DNA of 64,000 bases from Chelonoidis abingdonii (Eukaryota > Chordata > Testudines > Testudinidae): NCBI RefSeq assembly GCF_003597395.2, contig NC_133776.1, positions 34,630,344 to 34,694,343 on the forward strand, given 5' to 3'. The position numbers and the translations under genes are program-made. This document shows, in pieces, positions 47,749-58,771 of this stretch; positions within the stretch are counted from its first letter, which is position 1, and every line of letters begins with the position of its first letter. The notes below the pieces were generated by a model. It made no database searches and was not told the DNA's origin. It was given only the letters and a program-made list of their open reading frames with translations.

Positions 47749-49589
47749 AATGCCCCTCTCCACCATCTCCCTAACCCCCAACAAAAATGGACCTCTGTGT
47801 GGGGCTCTGGGTGAGATGAAGAACAGGAATAGCTTTTGCTTTATCTTCTTGTATCCTCTCTATAGCCTCCCTCAGAGAAGGCCTGCGGTTTCATTTCAGG
47901 CCTGAGCATGAAATTAAATAACACATTAATTCTCAGTATTCCCCATCATGAGATCACACGATGGGAATTAAATTTTTTCATGTCACCACTGCACACAGAC
48001 TGCTTATCCTCCAGGGTATTTGTAATTTCATGGCAGAATACCTGTGATAAATCAGTGGAGTGAAGTCCCAACACTTTGGCCGTTTGGACCTTTGTAACTT
48101 GAGCTTTACTAACACACAAACATTTGTGGGTAAGTTCAGTTCTGCTTTCGTGATCTCTCTAAATTGGTCAGGTGCCCTCACTTGACAATTGAGCATCTTG
48201 TCAATGTTATCATTAGAGTAAAAAACCTCATCTTGACTTTTACCATGTTAAATAGTATGTGAGCTATAACATGACATGGCCAGGATTATGATGATCTAAA
48301 CGCTGCTGGACTGCTCCATTGCAAGGCATGGGATGGGGAGGAGATGCCTTGAGTTATGTAGTGAATTATTATATTGTAATGTCTTACAGTACTGGAATAT
48401 TGTATTCATTCAATTTTTTTCCATTGTAAGAAAAACATTTGGGGAGGGAGGAAAGAGACAAGTAATTATGATGCTTTGGATTATAAACATAAATTTGATT
48501 TTTCTCTTTGGAAATGTATTTCATTTTTGTTCTCTGTTTTCAGTTAAATTTACTTCAACATAAGAAAATGACAGATTACAGGACCGCTTATGCTCCTGAT
48601 GTTGTGGAGGCTTTCTACATACGAGCCCCGCCACCCTTTGGATTACATAGATAACAATAAATGTCATGTAGGAAGATGTAAAAGGATGTGGTAAAAGTCC
48701 CAGACGTAGTCCAGAGTTGCAGTTTCTTCAGAGCTGTCTGAGCTTTTCCTTACATGCAGACTTCACAATAGAAGTGCTTGGGAATCCTGTTAATTATTTT
48801 GAAGACATTTTTGTATGACATGTTGTCTTTGTGAGTTGAAAATCTGAGCATCTGTTAAACACATGAAGGGAAAACTCTTCCAGGTCCTAACAATGAACAT
48901 AAGCAGGTGGAGCAATTCCAAGTCTTGAGCAACACTTTGGAGCGTTCCTCAGTATAATATGCATGGGGTGATGCACAATCTCTATAGCTGAGTGGCTTCA
49001 GAAAAGGCTGTATTTGCAGGGTATGTACAATACAAGGAAACTTATTTTTCATTGTGCAATAGGAAAGTGTCACATACAGATTGGGGCTGGCACATATGTG
49101 TGTGCATTAGCTGACGGACAGCACAGAGAGCCTCCCTCTCCAGTTGCAGGGCATTGTAACATAAGGGTCACCCTGAGGTGCAGTCTCTGTAGAATGCTTA
49201 GCAGGAGTTCATCCACCTCACTAACAACAAGTTAAAAGGGAAGCCTGTTTGGGGCTAGATCTAGATCAGAACATCTCAGGTAGGGGCCCCCTCTCTGTTT
49301 TAAGGGCATTAGAATGGCAGTGGTGTTGGTGCGGTGGTGGCATCAAGTGTTTGAAGCATTTCTCTGGATCAGTAAACTAAGTGCTGCATTTAGGACAATC
49401 AGAGGGCTTGCGTTCTTCAGAGCAAAAATCTAGATCCAGAAATGAGAAGTGGACCACTGCAGAAAACGTCTGGAAAGAAGCTGCTGGTCTGACTGCCTGA
49501 GATGATGAATGGCCATCTGGCAGCAATTCGTACTTAATGTATATGCACTTTTATAGAAGTAATTTTTACAGAACAGCTCTCAAAGCTAT
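47749..49589. other. Intronic sequence; one candidate cryptic exon
   Basis: No repeat recognised. A possible exon lies at 48544-48654 (listed separately). Confidence 0.35.
48544..48654 (+). other. Candidate cryptic terminal exon (speculative)
   Basis: A T-rich tract ending TCTGTTTTCAG (48533-48543) precedes an open frame of 36 codons (LNLLQHKKMTDYRT to PPPFGLHR) ending in TAA at 48652. A poly(A) signal AATAAA follows at 48656-48661. The frame is phase 0 from the acceptor, compatible with the phase-0 end of the PID1 exon. The sequence matches no protein I know, and 36 open codons are expected by chance fairly often. Confidence 0.2.
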
Positions 49590-50540
49590 TTACTGTCAAT
49601 TAATGAAGTCTCAACAATCCTGTGAGGTAAGTATTATACGCATTTTGTATATGGGCAGATTTAAAGATCAGAGAGTTTAGGTGTTAGATCCACAAAGTGG
49701 TTCAGGCACTTAGCTGCCACTTTACGCGCCTGCATCCAATATTTAGATCCTCAAAACCTCTGCTCAGTTGCCACCTAACCCTGTAAGCACCTAAATTTCC
49801 ACCAGCAAAGTACTGATGGCACCTAAAGATCTGCCAGCAGGCATGCAAAAAGCTGTCTACAGCCTGGTGCCTGGCACCTAAGCCTTGGTAGGATTCTCAG
49901 ACTAGGAGTTCTCCCTCCAATCCCGTCTACAGGCCCAATCCAGTAGGCATTTTCAGAGGCTGCCTGAGAGCACGCCTACTGGATCAGGCCCTGCAAAAAC
50001 ACAGCTGGAGGAGGTGGTTCTTTTCCTTTTTGCTAGATAGCTCATTGGTTAGAATACTCACCTGGGGTGTAGGCGATCCAGGTTCAAATTCCTGCTCTGC
50101 AGCTAGGAGCGAACCTAGGTTTCCTAAATCCCAGCATAGTGCTGCAATACTGGGAATTCTGGGATTTTCTTGGGGGTGGGTGGGAGAGAGGGTCGAGTGG
50201 GGCTGTGTCATTCTCTCCTGGTGAAGCTGTTCCATTGTGTATAAATAATTAAATATTCAGAGAGAGAATGTCAGTGATTGTATAGTCTGGTGTTTGGCAC
50301 ACACACGTGTTATGACTCTCATTCTAAGGTCCCTGATTCTCCCCATGCATCGTAAAGGTACCCTGGGTGCCAAACTCATGACTCAGCAGAGCTCCTAAAG
50401 TTAGGTGTTACAATGCTAAATCTAAGTCCCCTTTGTGGGCCTAGCCCTAAGTGACTTCCCCACGCTCATATAGAAGTCAGTGGCAGTCAGTGATAGAAAC
50501 CAATACTCCTGACTCCTACCTGCCTTTGCAGACTACTAGA
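49590..50540 (-). mobile_element. MIR SINE split by a MITE
   Basis: AATCCTGTGAGGTAAGTATT, ATGGGCAGATTTAAAGATC and GAGAGTTTA lie left of the insertion; TAAGTGACTTCCCCACGC and GAAGTCAGTGGCAG lie right. Together they give an antisense MIR. Confidence 0.75.
49680..50446. mobile_element. 767-bp Harbinger-type foldback MITE with tRNA-like module
   Basis: The termini are GGTGTTAGATCCACAAAG and, inverted, GGCTAGGCCCACAAAG. Flanks are TTA (49677-49679) and CTA (50447-50449), read as a TTA duplication with one change. The interior has further inverted GGCACCTAAG-type arms and a tRNA-like plus-strand module at 50038-50092 with TAGCTCATTGGTTAGAA, a 7-nt loop CTGGGGT and B-box GGTTCAAATTCC. No transposase. 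Confidence 0.7.
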
Positions 50541-51343
50541 CATTAATATCTCAAGATCAGTTTTCTAAAAAATATATAAAAATCCCCACACAAACCAATA
50601 CCTTTCTGTAAAGTTGCGACAATAACTATTTGGTATTTTCCTAACATCCTTCACAAAACAATACAAAACTGTATATGTGAGAGACAGAAGAGCTCACAGG
50701 ACATCTAGAAAGAATTAAGTAATTTGGAAATGAATTGTTTTTCCAATGAAAGTGTGCTGCCGATGTACCTGGATAATTGCAGAGACAATTGAAACAGATT
50801 TCCCAATGGCATCCCTACACACTAAAAGGCATCCTATTCCTCCTTCCAGAAAAACAAAAACACTTAAATGATTTTATCTAAGAGTACTAAGATAAACCAC
50901 TTTTGGATACAATGCTTTGCATGTGATAGTCATGGAAAATAAACAGACTGTCAGACTCTGCCCCAGATTTAAGCGACTGCAACTCTGTTCATTGCTATTT
51001 GTAGAGTTTGCATCCACCCTATGTTTGGTTCAGACTCTGTTTTCCCTGTAGTTTTCAAAGGCCAAGAAACTGTGATTCAGATATACGGCTATCTCAGTGG
51101 TTTCACACCAGCATATCTGATGCCAGGCAGAGGAAGAGGCTTGGGTTCCATGCTTCCTATCTTGTTTTCTGACCTAGCTGGGGTTGAGTGCTGTGAAGGG
51201 AGCCACAGTTGTTCCTCTGCACCAGCCAGGGCTGTGTGGCAGTGGAATGTAGGATCTTTGAGGGTGGGGTTTAGACAGGAGTTCCTGAGGAATTAGCTCC
51301 AAAAGTTTTTTTCAAGAAAGTATCAAATATAATTTAAGTATGG
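50541..51343. other. Intronic sequence, nothing recognised
   Basis: No supported feature. Confidence 0.4.
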
Positions 51344-51515
51344 CAAGGGGGAGGGATTGCTTAGTGGTTTGAGCATTGGCCTGCTAAACCCAGGGTTGTG
51401 AGTTCAATTCTTGAGGGGGCCATTTAGGAAACGGGTAAAAAACTGTCTGGGGATTGGTCTTGCTTTGAGCAGGGGGTTGGACTCCTGAGGTCTCTGATAT
51501 TCTATGATTCTAAGG
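51344..51515 (+). mobile_element. Turtle tRNA-derived Pol III SINE
   Basis: GGGATTGCTTAGTGGTTTGA (A box), CTAAACCCAGGGTTGTG, B box GAGTTCAATTCTT, GGGGATTGGTCTTGCTTTG, and the CR1-like 3' end TCTGATATTCTATGATTCTA. This is the classic cryptodiran SINE mobilised by CR1, and the best single taxonomic marker in the window. A short internal deletion removes the ACTAGATGACC region. Confidence 0.9.
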
Positions 51516-52548
51516 CTGGAGTTAGTGTTTATCATCATCTTTATTTTGTTCTATAAGTCTCTTGCATGGTAGGTAGGCAATAAATGTGAAATTAATACAT
51601 AATTCACTGTATTCACTGCAATCACACTATGCGATGACATTAAGATATGAATGATATGCCTTTATTTCCAGCTGATTGGTTGTTTGATGAATGTATAAAC
51701 AAGGAGCAGAGTTACCTTTGCGAATGGTAGCTGAGGAGTAGGTGGCTTAACCATGAGGTTTGTTAGTGGTTTGTGGTGGAAAATTAACCACACTTTGTGT
51801 TTGGATCAGAACAAGCCTGAGGCCCACTTTATTACAAGCTAAATTTTCCTTCACCTGGTTCAAATCTCAAAAGATTAATCACCCAAGTAATTCTTCCAAA
51901 CTAAGTATGAAGAATACCATGACATTTATTGTGGCTGTGTCTTTCAGATGATTTTAAAAATAGATGTGCCGTCTGCTTTGTGTGTTTATTAAAAAGCTGG
52001 TGGCATTTTTGTTAAAATATGTATTTACCCCAGTTTCTCTGGCCAAGAATTCCCTTCCTGGACTCCTCATGTGTGGTATACCTCCTTGGCTTAAACCCTG
52101 TGCTTGAGAGGTGGCTGCATTTAATGGAGCTTTGTGTATGCAGCAGGAAATTTTGGACTCAGTTACAGCAATAGGAATCCACAATAACTGCATTGAAGCT
52201 AGTGGAGTTACTCTACATTTACATTGCAGTAACTGAGAGAATAATAGGACTGACCCATTTTTTGGGTTCCTTCAAGATGAGTTTTATAAATAGAATACTG
52301 TGTATTTTTATATTATATGCATATTCCAGGAAGCTGAATCTGTTTTATCATTTTCCTACTGACTCCAAGTCAGTATATGTTACATAGCTGTATAGCACCA
52401 AAACCTGGCCATGGGCTCTTCATATCTAGACTGGTTTGACATACATCTATCTATATATTTTAATAGTTCCTGCAGTATCTTAGAATGTGGTGGTCCTGGC
52501 TACTATGCACAAGTATTTGACCAAATGTCATTATGTAGGCATCTAGAA
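51516..52548. other. Intronic sequence, nothing recognised
   Basis: Ends with ATCTAGAA, the putative target duplication of the next element. Confidence 0.4.
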
Positions 52549-53270
52549 CAGTGGTTTTCAAGCTGTGGGTCCTGACCTAGTACTGGGTCGTGGAATGTAA
52601 GGCACTGGTTCATGGTGGCTCTGGTCAGCACTGCGAACCGGGCTGTTAAAAGTCACGTCAGCGGTGCTGCCTAGCTAAGGCAGGCTATTCCCTATCTGTT
52701 CTGACACTGTGCTATGCCCCGGAAGCTGCCCCCACCCTGAGCACCAGCTCCGCACTCCCATTGGCTGGTTCCTGGCCAATGGCGGTTGGGGAGGCGGTGC
52801 CTGCCTCCAGCTAGGAGCCAGACCTGCTGCTGGCAACTTCCAGGGTGCAGCACAGTCCGCGGTGCCAGAACAGGCAAGAAGCCTACCTTAGCACTTCCAC
52901 TGCACCACTGACTGGGAGCTGACTGAGGTAACCCCCTCCCCAGCCCTGGACCCCCTTCCTGTATCCCATACTCCTCATCCCAGGCCCCACTCCAGAGTCT
53001 GCACCCCCAGCCCAGAACCCTGACCCCCTCCTGCACCCCAACCCCCTGTCCCAGGCCTGAGCCCCCCAAACTCTGAGCCCCCCTCCTACACCCCTAATCC
53101 CTCATCCCCAGCTGCACCCCCAATCCAGAGCCATGACCTCCTCCCACACCCCAACTCCCTGCCCCAGCCCTGAGCCCCTCCCACGTCCCTCATTCCCAGC
53201 TCCATTGAGTGGGAGGCATCAACAATTTTCTTCAACTCGGTTACCAGAAAAAAAAGTTTGAAAACCACTG
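52549..53270. mobile_element. hAT-type MITE with C-rich minisatellite core
   Basis: The inverted termini are CAGTGGTTTTCAAGCTG and CAGTGGTTTTCAAACTT. The flanks ATCTAGAA and GTCTAAGT agree at 5 of 8 positions, a decayed 8-bp duplication. The right half (about 52930-53190) is a diverged tandem array of CCCAACCCCCTGCCCCAGCC-type units. Open frames there are artefacts of the array. Confidence 0.75.
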
Positions 53271-54250
53271 GTCTAAGTGTACTGAAGTTTTGTGCTCTTT
53301 TGTGGAAAATGAGGTTTAAAGAATGCAATTTTTTTTTTTTTGAAAAAAGGTTGCCTTATTCACAAATATTGTGACCACCACTGCTAATTAATTGGAGCCA
53401 ACAATTTTCTGATAGTATCAGCATGAATGAAGGCTTTGAATACTATTGGCCCATGCAAAACACATGAATTGCCCCAGGACATGTGTAGTTGGGCCTACAG
53501 TTGCCTTGTCTGGATGCATCTCTTTGCACATCCAAATACAAGGTTTGGAGCATGCAGTCGATGTGCATTAATTCTGTTTCTCTCATCTGAAGCATTGGCT
53601 GTGTATTTTTTTTTTTAAACTATTGGTACATACAAAAATCCTAAATGTCCTATGCTCAAGTGATTCCTCAGATAGCACACACAATTTAACTTTTTGTTTC
53701 AGGCTTTGCCCCAGGGACACACAAAATTACATTTATAACAAAAAGATGAACATTAAGTTGCTGTGTAGACAGTCTAGGAAAATGACTATAGGGATAAATA
53801 ATGATACACTTCAGCTTTAGTGTCGTTAGTCAGTCTAGTTTATGGCTGGCTTTATGAGCAAAATTAGGGAATTATTTGATTTTTAACCAAGTTTCTGTGA
53901 AAATTGATTCATCTGGCTTACGTTATTGTAGATGATTACTTATGCAAACACTCAGTCGTTGGATAGTGTGTGATGCATATTAAAGAGAATAGAATTTAAT
54001 CTCATGAAAAACTAGAGTCTTGATTCCATTTGTGTCTTCACTGGTGCCTCACTTCTAATATTTTAGACTTGAACAGAAAAATGTTCATTATGGCTTTCTT
54101 AAGACGACACAGGTATACCTACCCATCACAAATGATATGCCCAGCATGAGAAACTCATAGGTGTGTTTATTGGACAGGAAGCTCCTTTAAAAATAGATGA
54201 AGTTAATAGAAGAGTAGAGGGAAATTGGACTAATTAATCAAGTAATATAT
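53271..54250. other. Intronic sequence, nothing recognised
   Basis: T-run at 53328-53341. No supported feature. Confidence 0.4.
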
Positions 54251-54700
54251 AGTGGGTTATGACAGGGTGCTATTGGCAGCTATACATTGAGCTCTTTGGA
54301 AGCCAGCAACCTGGCCCCTTAGAACACCCAGGGCACTGGGTATAGAATAGAGTAGGAGGGACTTAGGTAGTTTGGATTTGGAAGGGTAGAAGGGATCATT
54401 TGCTCCTTTAGGGATTTTGATGAGGTAATTAGATGGCTGGCTGGATAGATCTGGGAAGAAAGCAAGCAGTATAAAAGGCTGAGCCAGAGAGTAGGAATGG
54501 GGCTCTACATTACTGCTGCTCTGTTGGGATGTACTTGGAGCATATACAATAAGAGAGAGACTTGGTGGCACTACCCTAGTGGACTGTGTGTGCTGCTCCG
54601 TTCACAAAGAGGGCCTGCGAGTCAGGATTTCCAGGAGCTGAAGGGGGAGCCCATTCCCAGGGCCATATTGCACCCTCAGAGAACATACTGCTATTAACTC
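54251..54700 (+). repeat. Possible LTR-like block
   Basis: The TATA-like GTATAAAAGGCTGAGCC (54470-54486), followed by purine-rich, moderately GC-rich sequence, resembles an LTR promoter region. No convincing ends. Confidence 0.25.
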
Positions 54701-55748
54701 CTACTGAGTGCCATTTGCTGGGTGCCTAATGGCCAGAGATGTTTCCACAGGGATCCTTCTCTTCAGGGACCCTTAGGAGCACCATGTAGTCTGGCTCCGG
54801 GCTATCCTCTGACATCCATTGAAACTGGCTCAATAGCCCAAAGTAAGTCAAAACAGAACTGTGTCCCAAAAGCAAGATCCTTGGGAGTAACCTCATAATT
54901 CATACCAATTTCCAATGCTCCTGTCATCCACAGAGACAGTATTCTGCTTAAAATCTAACCTTCTGGCTCAGACTTCCTTCCTCAGGCCACATGCTCCTTG
55001 TTTTGAGAGGGAAGGCAGCATATGTACTACCCTCCTTCTGAAAGCTTCTCCTGATTGGCTAGGAGAGAGGGGAGCCCTGTCCTCCCACACTGTGGCATCC
55101 TGATCCTGGGCCTTTATAGTCAGTTTCCTGGGATCTCCCATCCCACTGCTAACTCCCCAGGGCTGCCTTCTCTCTTCTTGTTTTGAACGGTTTCCAAGCC
55201 TGTGCTCACCAACATCCCTTTAACAGAGACTTCTGGAGCCCCTGAGATTTAAAAGGGTAGTACAACTCACTATGTGAGGAGTGAGGGCGCAAGGAAGAGC
55301 CTTTTCTAATATATTGTTGCAACATTTTCTGAAATCTCCAAAAAAAATAAAATAAAGTGCCTTAAATGAAACAGACCAAGGTAACTTTCCAGCAATGTGT
55401 CCAGTATGCACTTGTATAGCACATGATGCATTGGCTAGGTGTGGTATTTCATATTAATGAACTATTCTTTATAAGTTTTCCCAATGGATTAGGTGCAAAC
55501 AAATGACAAACCACAAAATTCATTTAAAAACCCCCATAAACTAATTACGGACAATGTGAAGAGAATTTTCCTTTCTTTTTTGAAGCCCAAGGAATTACTA
55601 CTATAAAGACCCTTGTTACATTCTCATTTGTAGAGCATCTTGGAGCAACTGTTGTTGGTTATTGCTATTTTTGCTAAGTTATGTTCTTTAGGTTGGATTG
55701 AGATTGATTGTCCTTCTGGTATGAGGAAAATCAAACTGTTCTTCTGTG
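54701..55748. other. Intronic sequence, nothing firmly recognised
   Basis: 54720-55210 is GC-richer and could be old repeat. The rest is AT-rich. Confidence 0.3.
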
Positions 55749-55952
55749 CTGTTGTAATGCTGACAGACCCTGGTTGCCAGCGGTCAGGATTGGACCAGGG
55801 ACCTCTGGAGCTTAGTGCATGAGCCTTTATCGCATGAGCTAACAACTAACTGGCTCTTAGCTAAGGCTGTAGAGCAGACTCATTTTATCTCTCTCTAGGT
55901 TGTCTCGGTGCCACTGGATGGGACAGAACAGCACACCCAGGTGGTGTGACCA
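55749..55952 (-). mobile_element. tRNA-related SINE
   Basis: The minus strand has leader GTCACACCACCTGGGTGTGC, GAGTCTGCTCTACAGCC, A box TTAGCTCATGCG (55831-55842), and B box CCCTGGTCCAATCCT (55786-55800). Colinear with 63851-64000. Confidence 0.7.
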
Positions 55953-57637
55953 TAGCAATAGAGTATGTAGAGCCAGTAGTTGTTGGTGGGTTAGGATAAT
56001 CAGTGAATAGATTCTATTAAGATAATTCAGGCACCCATTTCCCATACAGCCAGTTAATTACTGTGCTCAACCAATTGGTGAAAGCTGCCATTATTACAGG
56101 ATTTCATACTGATCCTATGGAAGGGCCAGATTCTGATCCTATGGAAGTTCATGGTAAAACTCCCATTGACTTTAGTAGAACAAGGATTTGGTCATAAGGA
56201 TTATTACACATTATTATGCTGGTTCTTTCCCTCCTCTTACCTCCCATCCAAGCAGAGGTAAGCTCAACATTTCAGAAGTATAAATGATACCAAGAGACAT
56301 TTAAAAAAATCGCTCAAATAGGCTGTAACCATGCAGAGCATACGAAAGGAATTAAATATATTTGTAGAATACATAATGAAGGTTAAGTAATGCTTTGGGT
56401 GGGTGTAGGCTAACCAGATTCCACTATTTTTGGAGAGGAGTCTTAAATGGCTGCCAATGCTTTGTTTTCTTATTCTTGATTTGTACTAGGTTGGGATTTT
56501 TCATACATGGTTTTGAACCATCTACAACATGTAGGGCCATATTTTGAAACTGTGTGCACGCTATTATCCACCTAATTTGTTGGTGTTTGCACATACAAAG
56601 AAGCCAGGCAGGCACATAACTGATTATTTACTTGCAGAAATACCCAGTTTGCACATAGCATTGTGGTACTTGCAGGTGCAAATTATGCACACAATTGCTT
56701 ACGTGCATTTTCAAAGGTAGGCCCTTTGTGTCTGAGTAGGAGCTGTGGTTCATTTCTACAGTATAGCCATGATTGCATTTGAACCATTATAGGAACATGT
56801 CTTCAGCTAGTTTTTATTACTATCATGACACAGATTATGTAGCTCTTTTTGTTGTGTATATGTATGTGTCTTTTTGTTGTTATACTCTCTCTCTAAAATC
56901 AACATGGACTTTTGCAAAAATATTCTTTTTAAAAACAAATTGTTCTGAATGTTTAAATACATATGGATGTGATTCTGCCTTTTTTGCTCTGCAAGTAGCC
57001 ACAGTGGGTGGTAGAATCAGACCCTATGTAATTTAAAGGTTACTAAGTATGTTATAACATTTAAAATAAATCCAATAAAGATGTGCCAGTGCACTCATTT
57101 GAGAAACAACTTATACTCAATTTCTGCAATGGACACCCACAGAAATTGTCCTTAGTCACATGACCAGCCCCATTGAAGTCAGAGGGGATGGGTGGAGTGG
57201 CAACCCCCGCTCCCAAACCTTACAATACCCCTAGCCATTTGTGGAATCCTACACAAGGAGTGAGCTGAGGGTAGAGGTAGGGGTAGGATATTCTTGATCC
57301 CAGCTGGTGATCATTTTATGGATCCTTTCATCCTTGAAGCATGAGATTTGATTTCCTCATATATTTTTGTTCTACCTCAAGTAGCTGTAAATGTAATTCA
57401 TACTCATTAATTCATCTAATCCTATAATCCAAAGAGGAAGTGCGGTCAGTTAAAACAGGGACTGTCTCTGTTTAAAGCAGCAAATAAGGCCAAATAAATG
57501 AAAAGTTTGCAAACCGTGAGCTCTACAAAAGTTCGCAAATTAGATCTAGTATTAGATCCACCATTCCTCATTTTGAGGTATTCTGTATGTATGATATGCT
57601 CCACATAACTTCTGTGGCAATATGGTCAATGTTAGTA
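55953..57637. other. Intronic sequence; one short palindromic repeat
   Basis: 56100-56197 holds GCCAGATTCTGATCCTATGG with CTCCCATTGACTTTAG, a decayed dispersed palindrome. Nothing else is recognised. Confidence 0.4.
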
Positions 57638-58156
57638 TGGGGTCCTGTGCTTTTCTTGGCAGGGTGTTAAGATGCTACCCCTTGTCCCTGCTCTTGGGGT
57701 ACTGAGGGCCCTGCTAGTGACCCAAGAAGGTGGTAAAGGAGGGAAGTGGAGAAGGGGTCTGGGTTTGCTCCTTACTCTGAGCCCCAGCCCCTCTCAACCT
57801 CTGCGGGTTCTTACCCTCTTCCCCCTTGGGTGGGATACCTTTGGTCCTTAGATGCTGGGACAGGGAGTCTCCCTCCCCTGCTGGGGCAGGGTCTCCCTTA
57901 CTTCAGTTCTCTGGTCTTTCAAGTCTCACAGCACACCTCCAAGCTCCAGTCCTCTCTCCTTCCTCCTTCTCCCTGTCTGCCTGAAGCAGGGTTTTTTTAA
58001 TTAGATTCCTGACAAGGCCTTAATTGACTGCAGGTGCTCCAATTAACCTGTAGCCACGCTCCCTAGTCTACAGGGAACCACATCTTAGTTAGCCTTGGGC
58101 TTATATATTTCCCCTTGAACACTCTACCACTGCTCCCTGACCCTCCTGTATCACAC
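57638..58156. repeat. LTR-like repeat
   Basis: C/T-rich block from GGGGTCCTGTGCTTTTCTTG to CCTGTATCACA, including GGGCTTATATATTTCCCC. It resembles a turtle LTR from memory. No internal genes; orientation and family uncertain. Confidence 0.4.
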
Positions 58157-58771
58157 ATCATACATAGAGGCACATAAAGACATATTCTTTGTGTAACTAG
58201 TGAATGGCCCAACACCACTGCTTCCGAGCCATTCTGGAGGGAGAGTCTAAATGAGAGCTGTGTACAATATGTGAGCTTAGATACATCCCCTGTATTTAAT
58301 ATGGTAGACCACATGATGCCATCAATTGTAAAGCAGAACTTCAGTGGCAATATGGCTGAGTATATGTATAACTCAGTATTTTTAGTCAATGGTTAATTAT
58401 GGGCATTAAACTAAACAACAAATCCTGTACATTTCATTGTATTAGAAGCATGATTCACTTTAATTTTCTTCATATGTAACACCCACAGACAATGTCTTTT
58501 GTAATGTAAAAAATTTTACACTATGTTTTATGTAAGGGAATTACATGCATATTAATAAACCTACTGGACTATATGCATAGTTATCTTTATCTACAACAAT
58601 TATAATGGAATATAACAGCATAGTACAATGATACTTCCACAAATATATGGGAATGAATAATCTTTCATATTGGTGAAGGTTGGTTTCACTCCAAAGAGGA
58701 TGCAATGACTCTGTCTCATCCTGTTTTTTAACTCCCCTCTTTTTATCCTCCTCTTTGTCTTGCTCGCTCAT
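58157..58771. other. Intronic sequence, nothing recognised
   Basis: No supported feature. Confidence 0.4.

Noticed and set aside
51356..51415. Possible tRNA gene from A- and B-box matches
   Set aside because: The match is to the tRNA-derived head of a SINE, followed by the SINE body and CR1-like tail, not a tRNA acceptor stem.
52692..53069. A 125-codon minus-strand open frame rich in Gly
   Set aside because: It is the translation of the C-rich tandem array inside a MITE.
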